NCBI GenBank assembly: GCA_024195585.1
Contig: SWBL01000327.1
Span: forward strand, 1-58,286
Direction of reading: 5' to 3'
Source: Aureobasidium sp. EXF-3400
Lineage: Eukaryota > Ascomycota > Dothideomycetes > Dothideales > Saccotheciaceae
DNA length: 58,286 nt
Part shown: positions 35,762 through 47,450 of the stretch, in pieces
Layout: each line of letters opens with the position of its first letter
Numbering within the stretch: position 1 is the stretch's first letter
The notes under the pieces: generated by a model
The model's input: only the letters and a program-made list of their open reading frames with translations
Databases searched by the model: none
What the model was told of the DNA's origin: nothing
Position numbers and translations under genes: made by a program

Positions 35762-36931
35762 ATGAACCAGATACCCGAGATTCTGTATGGCAAAACCGGA
35801 CAGAAGACTTGGTGTATCGTTGGTGCATCCAGAGGTATAGGTCTGGAATTCGTACGACAGTTGATTGCTCGTGAAGACCGCATATTCGCTACCGTCCGCG
35901 ACGTCGCCGCCGTTCATGCATCCGGGCTTTGGGCGCAAGCAGGAGGTGATCATGGTCGTTGTCAGATGCTGATCTGTGATGTCTTGTCAGAACAAAGCAT
36001 AAATGTACATCTCCTCCTGCTCTCTTATCAGCACCTTTCTTCCTCGTTGTCGTTCACATGCTCTCCCTCTTCGCTGTCGTTCCTGATTTTCTTCTGGATT
36101 CATATGTGTACCGCTGTTTTAAAGTAGACATGGCTAACAAAGCATGGCGAAGAGTTTCGTTTCTCAGCTTGCTACAGTACCGAACCTGAAGTTGGACTAT
36201 GTCGTAATTAATGCTGGCGTGTTAAGATACCCGAATGTAAGTAGCCGAGCGTCCCTAAGTTGTTGCCGTAACTGACTGTTGTAGAGAGCGACTGAATTGT
36301 GAGTAGAATATTGTTAGCACTTGACCTCATGCATGAGGCTGACCATCAAGTTCTTTCGACGAATTCGCCTTCCATTTGCACACCAACACGATTGGACCGA
36401 TCATCACCGCTCAAAGGCTTCTCCAGACAATGATCCCGATTGGAACGATTGTCTTCATGTCCAGCGATTCTGGTTCAACACAGCGTTTCCTGGAGATGGA
36501 AGATGGGTAAGTACCTTGGTCATGTATTTTCCATCCTTACTCACCGCTTCTTTAGCTTTGCAGCTTACTCCGCATCGAAAGCCGCTTTAAACCAAGCAAT
36601 GCGACATATGGCTGCCGAGCTCAAGCGGAAAGATGATGATACCATTTTGTTAGCAATTCATCCAGGAGAGGTTGCCACGTATGTACATTTGTTGGGTGAG
36701 CGAGATGAAACAGATGCTGACAACTCACGCCAGAGATATGGCAAATATTGATCTTGGTTGGGAAGTCGACGGCATCATGACACCGCAAGAATCAGTATCA
36801 GCGATGATCAAGGTCATCGAGAGTAAAGGGATACAGCACAGTGGCACGTTTTGGACGTGGGAGAATAAGGTATGTGACTTTAATGATATGTCTGAGCGCT
36901 TTCCTGACTATTGCAGCAATATCCCTGGTAA
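35762..36931 (+). CDS. Short-chain dehydrogenase/reductase (NAD(P)-binding)
   Basis: Exons 35762-36004, 36153-36236, 36285-36298 (14-nt microexon), 36351-36506, 36556-36678, 36734-36869 and 36917-36931 (256 aa). The Rossmann motif GASRGIG is at 21-27, followed by NAG in VVINAGVL (about 101-103). A catalytic Ser lies in FMSSDSG, and the YxxxK pair is Y170 and K174 in AYSASKAAL. The C-terminus ENKQYPW is typical of a fungal SDR subgroup related to C-factor/sniffer-like reductases. Substrate unknown. Six introns in a 256-aa gene is dense for the window. All introns follow GT-AG with phase agreement. Confidence 0.9.
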
Positions 36932-37990
36932 AGCATGCTTCGTTGTACCCAGGACGCAGTACCCAGGACGCAGTACCCAGCAAGCAACTTTCTGCAAGAA
37001 CCCAGTCCTGGTTGCAGAGGGAGCAGAACAGCAGAACAAAGAACAAAGAAATCGAGAACAGAAAACGCTAGAGTATGGATGTAGACCCCAACGAAGGTGT
37101 CGAATATAGGTACAATATAATGTTGAATTTCTGACTCACGCTTTTGGGTTCCTAGATGCATATTACGTTTCAAGTAATATGTCTCGTGATCAACATACCT
37201 TTTGGAAAGGACTTGCATAGTGGATATCAGGAGATATTCTTCGTCGGGACATCGCGCCAGACTACAACTGTGTTGACAAGGTCATTGTCAGTTGGTAGCA
37301 TGTTGATAGGCAAGTGTTACATGGCAGATAGGATGGCACGTCGGATGGATTCTAGTGAAACAGTCGTGAGCCCACCGAGATGCATTAGAACCAGGTGCCG
37401 AGAGCCGCTGTTTTACGGGCCTGAGTGCCGAATATGCATGCATCGGCCCGGTGACATGAAAGGCGAAAGAAAGAGACCGTGGATGTTGAGAAGAGGTGAC
37501 TTTGTCGTGGCTTGGATTGGCTGGACAAAATGGTAGCACACAAAGACAGAGTTGACCAGTCGGACGGAACGTCATTCTGCAACGGCTTTCGACTTCTCTC
37601 AACTGCAGGATTGACCAAAGAGCGGTGTCAAACACATACAAAGGCATTGAATGAGATGGGTTGAATCCGACCATGTCAGACGCGGCTAGAAAAGCGCAGT
37701 GCCGGGAGGTAGGTGTGTAGGATGTGAAGGAAGTCGAGGAGGCGCGATCGTCAGCTCCTTCCTCATGCGCGTCCGTTCAGGCATCCCTCGACACTTCTCA
37801 CGCCGGCGACTCACATGTGGGGTGAGATGCATATATCCACCTATTCGCCTCGACTCAGATGACCTATTTGGCCTACGTCTCTGTTTCTTTTGGTCTCGTG
37901 CTTTCCCTACTAATTTCCTCTCCCTTCTGTACTCTCTTTCCCGCCCCTCCTTTGCGTCACAACATTCTTCTTCTCGACTAGCTAGCCGGC
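36932..37990. other. Intergenic, 1.06 kb
   Basis: 3' flank of the SDR gene and promoter of the 881-aa orphan. It begins with a short tandem repeat (listed separately). A pyrimidine-rich tract lies before the orphan's start. No gene recognised. Confidence 0.5.
36945..36986 (+). repeat. 14-bp tandem repeat, three copies
   Basis: GTACCCAGGACGCA occurs twice exactly (36945-36958, 36959-36972). A third copy differs at two positions (36973-36986). It starts 14 bp after the SDR stop codon, so it is probably within the 3' UTR. Confidence 0.85.
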
Positions 37991-40692
37991 ATGGCTTCCT
38001 GGGACACTTACGATCACTCTCGCTACCCTTACGACGATTCTTACAACAAGCCACGACGCTCACGAAACGACTCGACGTATGCTTCCCACATGCTTCTACC
38101 TGTTGCGGCCTCAGCCACTAACGCCCTGCTAGCCTCGACCCCGCCTATCATGACTTTCCGCAGCCATATTTATACCCCTCCATACCTACGAGAACCCGGA
38201 GTCGCGCACCTACCAAGAGTAGAGATCACAGTCGAGCACCACGCCGATGGCCACCTCCGCCGTATGTTGAAGATGAGGAAGACTCGCTGAAAAGGGAATA
38301 CAAGCCTGAACCTACACACAATGACCACATTCCGTCAAGAGGCACCATCGGACAAGAGCCACTGCTTATTGATGTGCCTGACCACATTCCCGACCGCCGC
38401 TATGTCTGGGTTCCTTCGGCAAGAGAATCTCCCAACGCACAATCTACCCCTCCCAGCGACGACGAGCGAGCTAGACGCCGCGAAAAGCGCAAAGGTCCTC
38501 GGATAGAAACAACTGGACTCCCCGAGATGCGAAGAGAAGCTTCACCCTATGCTTGGACAAAGCCAACTCCATCTTCACAAACGCCAAAGACGTCGGAGGG
38601 CCTCTTTCTGTCGCCAGAGGCGCTCACTCCGTCTGCCACTCCTAAGTCTACGACTGTCGACAAGCCACCACCAACCAGCATACCTCGTTCCAACTGGTCT
38701 GACCCAAACCTACGCCCACAACAAACTCCAACCAGAGACGGCACTCCACCGCCACGATCAACTTCACAACACGTGTACGAAGGACGTAGTACTGCCGAAG
38801 CCACTCGAAGCGCAGAAGACCACATACCACAGAGATCGTCGAACCGGTATTCTTGGACCAAGCCAGACCAACCTCACTCATCTCCTACAACACCTCTCAA
38901 TCCACCAACAGTCGACTCCTCCAGAAGACGTTCGGGACCGACAGAAGGCTATCCACTTCCGAACGACTTTTCACGCAAACCAGCACCTCCGCAAGTTGTC
39001 AATCTGCAGCAGTCTGGAAGACCGACCCAACATCCCCGTCACTCCAGTGAAGGGGGCCACAGTTCTCAAGACACCTATGCTCCGGCTCGCAATTCAAGCT
39101 CGGACAAATTAAGAGACAGTTATCCGCCCAGCCTCCCCAATTCTAGGCCAACCTCACGAGGAGGCTCAACTCAATCCTCGCCACAACCTTCACCTCGCAT
39201 AGTGCACCATCCAGAATATCCTTGGAACATGGGTTCGGCCGCTTCGACCACAGCGCGCCGTGCACAACCACCTTCTCGTCTTGCTGAGTCGACAGTTCCA
39301 AAGACACCACGTCCCCAGGCGTCCAGGTCTGTATCAACCCCGTACTCGCCACTTCCCTATCCGGATGACGATCGGCCGTTTGAGACCATGCCTCATGAAA
39401 GAGATCATCAATATTTTCCAGCACAACCGAGCACACTACTCGCACCATTCAGTGAGCCAGTAACACGCGCCAATACTCCAAAACAGCCAACGCAACCCAG
39501 TAAAGTGCGACCAGTTGAGGAAAGGTCTGCAGTATCTGGTGCATCAAGACGAGAGGCATCGAAGTCAGAGGACCAATCCTCCGGCGCAAGAAAAACTCAA
39601 ATGGAAAGGCTGCCAGCATGCAAACGGGTGACATACAAATTGAAGTATGATGATTGGTACACACTCGATGGATACCCTGGCTTCAATATCTGCCCGCGCT
39701 GCTTCAAGTTTGCCTTTGACAGGACCCAACTAGCATCGGCCTTCAAGCTCTTGTCTAACAATGTACCCAGGATGGCCAGAAGATGCGAGTTTAGCAACGC
39801 TTGGATTCGACTTGCATGGGTTTTAACTACCAACAATCGTCAAAACACACTGAGTATGATGATCACCATCTTCAACGCTGACGAGATTGAAGAGCCCTGC
39901 CCAGGGAACGCGAGGGGATGGTGTAATTGGTATTCAATCCGAGACAGAGATGGCCATTTTCTACGAGACTTTATTGTGTGTCCTTCGGATGTGAAAAGGG
40001 TAGAGACGCTTTTCCCAGGGTTCAGAGGTCTGCTTGTACCACTTCCGACGAGGTATCCCTATGACGAAGACGAGGAAATGCTGGGCCGGTTTTGCTCGCT
40101 ACGAACAGAACACAACAACCGGTTCGCGACCTACATTGACAGTTTGTTTCAGCTCCACGAAGATGCAGTGTCTGGTCAGCGGTTGTCTAGCACACATGAG
40201 TTTGTGTCACTTGTCCGACATGAGACCAGACTCCCCGAGTGCATTCGTGACGACAAGCTTCAAGGAGTCGAGTGGTACTACATTCCGTCACTGGCACCTG
40301 CTTTGACTGTGTGCGATGAGTGTTACCACGACGTGGTCCTGCCATGGATGAGGACAAACTCGGATGTAGCTATGAGGTTCAACCGAACAAAACAAGCAGT
40401 GCGCAACGAAGGTAGAGGCGGAGTGTCCTGCCAACTTTATTCAAGACGAATGAGGGATGCATTTCGATATGCGGTAGACACGAACGACATGAAGTATCTT
40501 GCAAGAAAAGCAAAAGACAGGAAAGAGGTTGAAGAGGATTTTCAGCAAAGATGCAAAGACTTGCAAAGACAGGCTGAACGACTCAAAGGTCGCAGCGGGT
40601 ATGCGATCAGCTCTCGGGCTGAGCAAGAGTTAGACCATCTTCAGCGTGAGATTGAAGCAATTGGGGAGACTTGGGAAATGGAGTGGGAGTGA
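37991..40692 (+). CDS. Fungal orphan protein, disordered N-terminus and Cys-rich C-terminal module
   Basis: Exons 37991-38076 and 38133-40692 (881 aa); intron with branch point CTAAC. Residues 1 to about 520 are disordered, rich in Pro, Ser, Thr and Arg. The C-terminal 340 residues are ordered and look like a domain: YDDWYTLDGYPGFNICPRCF (CPRC near 549), then ARRCEF, EEPCPGN, GWCNWYS, DFIVCPSDV and finally TVCDECYHDVV (CDEC near 755). Two CxxC pairs about 205 residues apart suggest one or two zinc sites. A charged helical tail (about 810-881) may be a coiled coil. No catalytic motif recognised. Proteins of this shape occur across Pezizomycotina as hypothetical proteins. Confidence 0.8.
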
Positions 40693-40997
40693 GCAAAGAC
40701 ACGAAGCTCAATTTTTCTGCTTCAGACATTTAATGAAATGCAGCTGGTACTGTATAGCAGAACAGCCAGTCTTTGCCCTCTCTTGATGAGGTTCCTTGAT
40801 TTATTCTTCGTCGTGTTTGATTTAATTAAATCAGCTGTGACGTGTGGAGCAACCCCAGATTTTGCCCCAGACCTCGGCATGTGTCAACATCATCACACCG
40901 ATCACATGCAAGACAAGACAGAGGACAGAACATGACATTGATCATCTCTCGAACAAGACATTCATGAACGAGACACTCAAATGGACATGACCGAGAC
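40693..40997. other. Short intergenic region
   Basis: 305 bp between two co-oriented genes: 3' flank of the orphan and promoter of the ABC transporter. Nothing else seen. Confidence 0.5.
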
Positions 40998-43178
40998 ATG
41001 GCGGCACAATCGAAGCTGTCACTGCCAGGCGGCCTCGTGTCAGAAGGAGCGCTGAAGAAGGCCGTGTCTGATCTCACAACGCTATACCTCAAACACCGCA
41101 CACGCATCTCACGCGCCATCTACATTGGCCTCTTTGTCACCTTGCTGAATCGCATACGCAATGCCATCAACGAGCAAAAAGCCGCCGAGCAACAACGACG
41201 AACAGCCGCCCGCAATGGAGAAAGAGAAGGAAACGCATCCACCGGCAGGAAGAAGGTCGAACTGAACAGAGAGTTCTTCCGTAACCTGATCCGTTTGTTG
41301 AGGATCTGTATACCAGGTTGGAAGAGCAAGGAGTTGCGGCTTCTTGTCAGTCATAGTGTCTTTCTTGTCTTGAGAACGTTGATCTCGCTTTATGTCGCTG
41401 AGCTGGACGGAAGACTGGTGTCTGCTCTCGTACGGGGCAAGGGCAAGGACTTCGTTGGCGGTCTGCTGTGGTGGATGGTTGTTGCAATTCCAGCCACCTT
41501 CACGAATTCCATGCTCAGTTACCATCAGTGCAAGCTCGCGCTGCAATACCGCACTCGCCTCACCCAACACATCCACAACAAGTACCTGTCCAACATGACC
41601 TTCTACACCCTCTCCGCCCTCGACGACCGCATAAAGAACGCCGACCAACTCGTCACAGTCGATGTCAGCAAATTCTCAAACTCGCTCGCCGAGTTGTATG
41701 GAAATCTAGCAAAACCAATTTTGGACATGGTTATCTACAACTACTCGCTTTCGCGCAGTGTTGGTGGTGAAGGTCTCTTTGCTATGGGTCTACTCGTCCA
41801 GCTCTCTGCTTCTGTCATGCGAGCTCTGACACCGCCGTTTGGCAAATACGTTGCCGATGAAGCACGACTGGAAGGAGAGTTCCGCTTCCAACACTCACGC
41901 GTAATCGATTACAGCGAAGAGATTGCTCTATACCATGGCCACGAAGCAGAAAAAGACGCCCTCGACAAAAACTACTTTACTCTGATCAAGCATGTGAACC
42001 GCATCTTGAGACGAAGATTTTACCATGGTATCATGGAAGACTTTGTCATCAAGTACTTCTGGGGCGCTTTGGGTCTAATGCTGTGCTCCATCCCTGTCTT
42101 CTTCAAGCTTCCTGTTGCCAAGAATGCAGGCACAGCAGCTAAGAACTCGACAGAAGCTTTTGTCACAAATAGACGCTTGTTGCTGAGTTCCTCTGATGCC
42201 TTTGGAAGACTCATGTTCTCCTACAAAGAAATCTCTCAGCTTGCGGGCTACACTTCTCGCGTCTCGACTTTACTTTCTGTTATTTCGGATATCCAAGCTG
42301 GACATTTCGAGAAGCAATTAGTCAGTTCCGCATCCGTAGACGCTAATGCCGCAGTTCTCGCTGGCAGGGGCACCATCAATGAGGGCCCGGATATCATGTT
42401 CAAAGACGTACCCATCGTATCCCCCAACGGCGATATCTTAGTCTCGGCGTTGTCTTTCCACATCCATCCTCAAGACCATTTACTCATCATTGGCCCCAAC
42501 GGTTGTGGAAAATCTTCTTTGTTCCGTATTCTAGGTGGATTATGGCCCGTCTACGGTGGCGAGGTCCGAAAACCCTCTGCAGAAGATATTTTCTACATTC
42601 CTCAACGACCATATCTGATGGCACACGGAAGCCTTCGCGCCCAAATCATCTACCCAGATACCATTGCAGAAATGCACGAACGAGGAGTCACAGACACCGA
42701 TCTGTTGAACATACTCACGTCTCTAGAGTTGGAGAATTTGCTTTCTCTGCCCACCAAAGACATTTCTGCTGGTGGGAATGAAGGTCCAATGCAATCAGGT
42801 CTGGATACCACAGCAGCTTGGCCCGATTTACTTTCCACGGGAACACAACAACGTCTCGCTGCCGCGCGCCTCTTCTACCATTCCCCTTGCTACGCCATCC
42901 TCGACGAATGCACTTCATCTCTGACTCCTTCCATCGAAGCTCTAATCTACACACAAGCCAAAGCGAGAAACATTTCTCTCTTGACTGTCAGCCATCGAAA
43001 ATCTCTCTGGCAGTATCATACTAGAATATTGCAATTTGATGGTAAAGGAGGAGTGGTGTTTGGGGTTTTGGATGCGGAAAAGAGATTAAGACTTGAGGAT
43101 GAGAAAGAAGAGATTGAGGAAAGATTGAGGGGGGTTGAGGGCGTGGAGAAGAGGATTAAGGAACTAGAGGCTGTGTGA
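40998..43178 (+). CDS. ABC half transporter, subfamily D (peroxisomal ALDP/Pxa type)
   Basis: Single exon, 726 aa. ALDP-type half transporters dimerise in the peroxisomal membrane and import long-chain acyl-CoA for beta-oxidation. The membrane domain (about 100-400) includes the EAA-like element [16 protein letters not shown]. In the nucleotide-binding domain the Walker A is GPNGCGKSS (about 499), the Q-loop region is [14 protein letters not shown], and Walker B is [11 protein letters not shown] (about 632). The signature is LLSTGTQQR (about 612) instead of canonical LSGGE. Pxa1 and Pxa2 orthologues cannot be told apart here with confidence; degeneracy of one signature in the heterodimer would fit. 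Confidence 0.92.
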   Translation: MAAQSKLSLPGGLVSEGALKKAVSDLTTLYLKHRTRISRAIYIGLFVTLLNRIRNAINEQKAAEQQRRTAARNGEREGNASTGRKKVELNREFFRNLIRLLRICIPGWKSKELRLLVSHSVFLVLRTLISLYVAELDGRLVSALVRGKGKDFVGGLLWWMVVAIPATFTNSMLSYHQCKLALQYRTRLTQHIHNKYLSNMTFYTLSALDDRIKNADQLVTVDVSKFSNSLAELYGNLAKPILDMVIYNYSLSRSVGGEGLFAMGLLVQLSASVMRALTPPFGKYVADEARLEGEFRFQHSRVIDYSEEIALYHGHEAEKDALDKNYFTLIKHVNRILRRRFYHGIMEDFVIKYFWGALGLMLCSIPVFFKLPVAKNAGTAAKNSTEAFVTNRRLLLSSSDAFGRLMFSYKEISQLAGYTSRVSTLLSVISDIQAGHFEKQLVSSASVDANAAVLAGRGTINEGPDIMFKDVPIVSPNGDILVSALSFHIHPQDHLLIIGPNGCGKSSLFRILGGLWPVYGGEVRKPSAEDIFYIPQRPYLMAHGSLRAQIIYPDTIAEMHERGVTDTDLLNILTSLELENLLSLPTKDISAGGNEGPMQSGLDTTAAWPDLLSTGTQQRLAAARLFYHSPCYAILDECTSSLTPSIEALIYTQAKARNISLLTVSHRKSLWQYHTRILQFDGKGGVVFGVLDAEKRLRLEDEKEEIEERLRGVEGVEKRIKELEAV

Positions 43179-43889
43179 GTGGATATTCGAGGACCTTTTG
43201 TCTGGGTTTGCGAGGATATACAGTAGAGGCGGTGTAGCGAGATGAATTGGAAATGGGGCATTGGATGACCTGATTTTATCGCCATGACGTTTTCCATCAA
43301 CGGTCATGTTTCCCTTGCTCGTCTCTTTCGGGATTGGAGAAACACAACTCAATGGAACGTTCACCCAAGAGTCCGAGATCGATTCATGGCCCCTTCTGGG
43401 CAGTGAGAACTCGGCAGGGCAGAGCCCTTGACTGGGTACACGGCCAGCTGTATGTCCTCTGCGGCCTTGGCAAATTGCCAACACTCGCTCTCTAGCAACA
43501 CTCTTCTTTGTGTTCGACGAGGAATGAGCTTGCTAGACACAAGTGACTACACATGTTGCTAGTGGATCTCAAGACAAGTGATATGGTCTGGGCATATTGC
43601 GTCTCTATACGATGGTCTGGACAGATCCGTGATGTCTATCTACACACTCATCACAAACACATCAAGTGCTGGCAAGAAGCGAGTTTCTGTGGGCAAATTC
43701 GAAAAAATCCACACAAAGACAGATGCTGATATGATGTATGCTTATAGCAATACCGGCAAAGTGATTCTCGAGAAAGACGGTATGATCTCTTTGCTTGACT
43801 ACCATAAGACGCCGAAGCCCGAAGCATACTAGCAACCCTTTGCCTTTCCTCCTTCTTCTCCTTGCTCTTCGAACTACGCGCTTGAACTC
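43179..43889. other. Convergent intergenic region, 711 bp
   Basis: Between the stops of the ABC transporter and SPO22 genes. An 84-codon plus frame (43578-43832) shows no recognisable domain. Confidence 0.5.
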
Positions 43890-46800
43890 TCACTCGCCCG
43901 AGCCCTGACCCTGACTCATGTCCTTCAATCTCATCCACTTATCCTGCAGAACCTTATGCAATCCCTGCACTCCAACACCAACCCCACCCACACTCCCTGC
44001 AAGCATCAAAGCCTTCTCAGCCCAGGTCCTCGCTTGCTCATTATCCTCACCTTGGCCTTCCCCTGCTTCAATGCCTGCGAACCATAGATCCACAGCATGG
44101 TTGAACGCCGTACTGGCCAACCAATCGAGCTCCTCAGGTGGATAGGCTTCAGGGATCTGTCTTGTAGCTGCTTTAGATGCGATAGCAGAGGCTTGGTCTA
44201 GACAGCGGAGGGCGATGATGGGGTCTGAGGTCAAGGTCATTTGGAAGAGGCAGCGTATCCAGCGGGCTAGGCGTGTGATGTCTTTGTTGTTGCGCCAGCA
44301 TGTGTTGATTATTTTCTCCAGTACAGAAGTAATCCCGACGAGAAGTTTTGGAGTTACGGGCCTGGAAGGGTTGGATGTTATGTGGGTTTGGATGTGGATG
44401 ATCAGATCTGCTGCACTTTCGAGTCGATTTGAGTGGCGGGTCTCAAGACACATCTGTAGAGAAGTCAGCTTTTGGCGAGCGTGTACGGTTTTCAAAGCTT
44501 ACTGAGAGCACTGTATCAAGGTCGTTCCACTGCTCAAGACGCATCACGGCCTCCAAGTCGAATTGGACCATTTCGAATTCCTTGATTTCAATGTCTGATA
44601 TTGCGTCTGGCTGCAGTGATTCCTATCGTATGGCTTCTTGATATCTTTGGTGGAAGGCCCCAATTTGTCTTCTGGCATCAGTGTATAGTTGCACCTGTCT
44701 TGAGAGTCAGTAGATGTTGGTTTGGTATGATAGATCTCTAGCACTGACAGCTCGCTCTATATTGTCCTCTGATCTCGCCAGAACAATCAATGCAGAGGTG
44801 GCCAAGAAGCGACATAGAAGAAGACGAGGGAGAAGACCATCATCTTTCTCGGTCTCATTCCGAAGCAGGTCTATAAGCTGTTGTCTGTCAGCATACATCT
44901 GGGATATCTCTGGAACATACGTACAGCAACGCTAGCCATCATGAATCTCGTCAGTAGTTCAGGCTGCATGTCAGAGCAGTGCTTCAAAGCTGTATTGTAA
45001 CAATGGCAAGCAAACCATCGAAGCTCGTCAATTCGTGCATCGGTGCCATCTGCATTTTTGAAGTCATTCCCATGCCTCATGACTGCTCAAATCAGCCTTC
45101 AGTTTACTTGTGGGTTATCTTAAGTAACAACACCTGCTTCAAAGACTTTGCACAACTCAGTCAGACCAGCGTCGAGCGGCATGTTATTGTTCTTTAGCTC
45201 TGTCTCGATCGAACCAACTATGCAACTGTGTAATGTTAGTGTCTGAACTCAGGTCGGATTCTGTCCCACGGACCGAAGTAGAACTGCCAACCGGACATCA
45301 TTCAGAGAGTGTTTCTCGTGAAGCTCCAGGATCTTGTTCAGAGTTGCGATGAACTGCTTCCGATCGCCGATCTGTTGCGCTTCGAGTGCGCATGCATAGA
45401 GATACTTCTCGGAGTTTTTGGAAGATGACTTCGAAACCCCTTCGAGAGACCTCGTGGCTGGTGATGTTAGCTGTGATTCTCTCAAGAGCTCAAGTACCTA
45501 CCAAGCTCGGCATCGTTCTCCTGTAGCGCAAGCTTGTACATGAGATATTGTGTCATTGCGGCTGACTTGCCCTGATCTGACATCTGATGGTAAGCTGCTC
45601 TTGCAGCAGTCACATCCCCTTTGGAGAGCGCGACTGTCATTGACTTGCTGCAATCAATTAGAGAAAGTTCTTGCTCAAAATCAAATCTGCATCGATACTC
45701 ACCGTGCTAACTTGGCTTTGTTGATCTCTCCAGAGGTTGCAAAGATATTGTGGTTCGCCAAACTGCACCATCTGGCAGCTTCATCCTCGTTTTGTGATTG
45801 CTGTAAGGTAGTAACAGCTTTCCATATCAGCTGTCGTAATGTGAGTGGAGTTCTCAAGACAAGAAGAAGGCCTCTAGCTACTCACAGATTGTGAGGCGTG
45901 TGTTGCCTCTGGGCCCAGCTTCGTCCCGTCTCTAATGGCGATATCTTCGAATAGATTTTCGACTGTGGGAAGATGATCTTGCACATGCAAAGCAAGAGAA
46001 CAGATATACAATCTCATTACCACAATCTTCTCAATCCAGTTCTGTACAATAGAAGGTTCTCCAAGCAATCTTGATAAAAGAAGATCCAGGGTGTGACATG
46101 CCAGGCGTGAGTGAGGTCCCGGGGTCGATCTGGCGGTGGTAGTGTGTGTTACACCAGCTCTTTCGGGGTCATGCGTGTTCAGTCTCTGGATTTGAAATAT
46201 GATTCTGAATACCGTCAGAGTCGAATGGCCCATGCAAAATGAGTTGATGCTCATACGATTTGAAGATTCCCTCTGAGATTATAGCTCCACGAACAATTTG
46301 ATTTAGGACTCCACAAAATTCTTGACCATCGAATGGCGTTCTAGCATAGATGACGTCTAGTCTTGTGAGATAGACTTCGATCTTAAAGCCATGCTCCTAC
46401 AACGGGTCAGCGAACATCTCCATTTCTTCGATGTCTCCATACCTGATCGAGCGTCACAATGAGACTGCTTGCTTTCACCAAGGAATCAGCATCACCAACA
46501 CCGACCAGGGAGCGAGCTTTGAGTGGTAAGTAGGCTGCTAACGCATACAAGGCTGTAGCACAAGACTCACCATAGTCGATCATGACCACCACGCGAAGAT
46601 CGCACAGTTCGGAGGACAGCATCTCAGGATCAATGTCGTCAAAGACTTGATAGCTTTGCTCTAGCCACCTTGCAGCGGTAGGAAATTGCTTCTTCTGCAG
46701 AGCCGCTTTGCCAACTTCGTATGTCAAGTCTGCTTTCTTCTCGGCGAGATGCAGCATATCCGATCTGTGTGGGAGGAGAAGAACTCTGCCAAGCCAGTAG

Positions 46801-47450
46801 CTCACGTTGTCAGGTTTGTTCTGTTTCCATGACAATGTTGCTCTCAGGAGATGATAGTCGGCCATCAACTCTTTGAGCATCTCTTCAGCCTCGCTTTCCT
46901 GCTTGTCCTTCTTGTGTTCTCGGGGTGAATCCTGTATATGCTCGACATGTTCTGCAACTTTCTCAAAGAGCATGGTGCAAAGGAGCAGAACCTCTGCAGC
47001 AATACAGATACGTACTGCTTTCAAGGCAGTCTTGAGGATGCGGACGAGGTTCTGAGATGATTTTATGCTGCCGTGCTTTACGTAGGATCGTTGGGCCGTG
47101 TCTAGAAGGAAGTAGGCAAGGACCCGTAGTTGAGATTCGAATTGTGGCCAGGTTTTCAGCAGTGGTGAAGACTGGTCTTTCAGGCGGATAGCAGCATTCC
47201 AGAGCTGTGTTCCAAGGCGATCGAAGTCGGGCGCTCTGGCAGCAGGCGAACGAGGACATTTCGTGCTGAGAGTGGTTTCAAGATCTTTCATGATGACAGC
47301 ATTTACATTGCCCGAGTCTATGCGCCTGATCAATTGCGCAGCAAATTCTACCATGTCTAAGTTAGCGGTTGGTTCTTTAGGCAAAGATTGAAACGTACCA
47401 AGGTATGCTGTGATCCTTGGGTCATTTTCTGATTTTCCCTTGGTCGCCAT
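43890..47450 (-). CDS. SPO22: SPO22/ZIP4 meiosis protein with an internal in-frame stop
   Basis: Twelve exons: 47450-47399, 47356-46443, 46396-46257, 46204-45886, 45830-45703, 45647-45502, 45457-45274, 45225-45134, 45082-44925, 44877-44749, 44694-44503 and 44453-43890 (1006 codons). ZIP4/SPO22 is a TPR-repeat component of the ZMM/SIC group that supports crossover formation and sporulation. Family features include LIWKAVTTLQQSQNEDEAAR, ALIVLARSEDN and the C-terminal LARWIRCLFQ with YPPEELDWLASTAFNHAVD. The helical TPR pattern runs throughout. Exon 11 contains TAG at 44625-44623 (codon 778), with coding-like sequence on both sides. As read, the protein would stop at 777 aa of about 1005. The first intron is only 42 nt and in frame, so it could be retained. 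Confidence 0.88.

Noticed and set aside
37288..37674. 128-codon minus-strand frame in the 37 kb gap
   Set aside because: No domain or splice-supported extension.
43578..43832. 84-codon plus-strand frame between the ABC transporter and SPO22
   Set aside because: No recognisable features; lies between two 3' ends.
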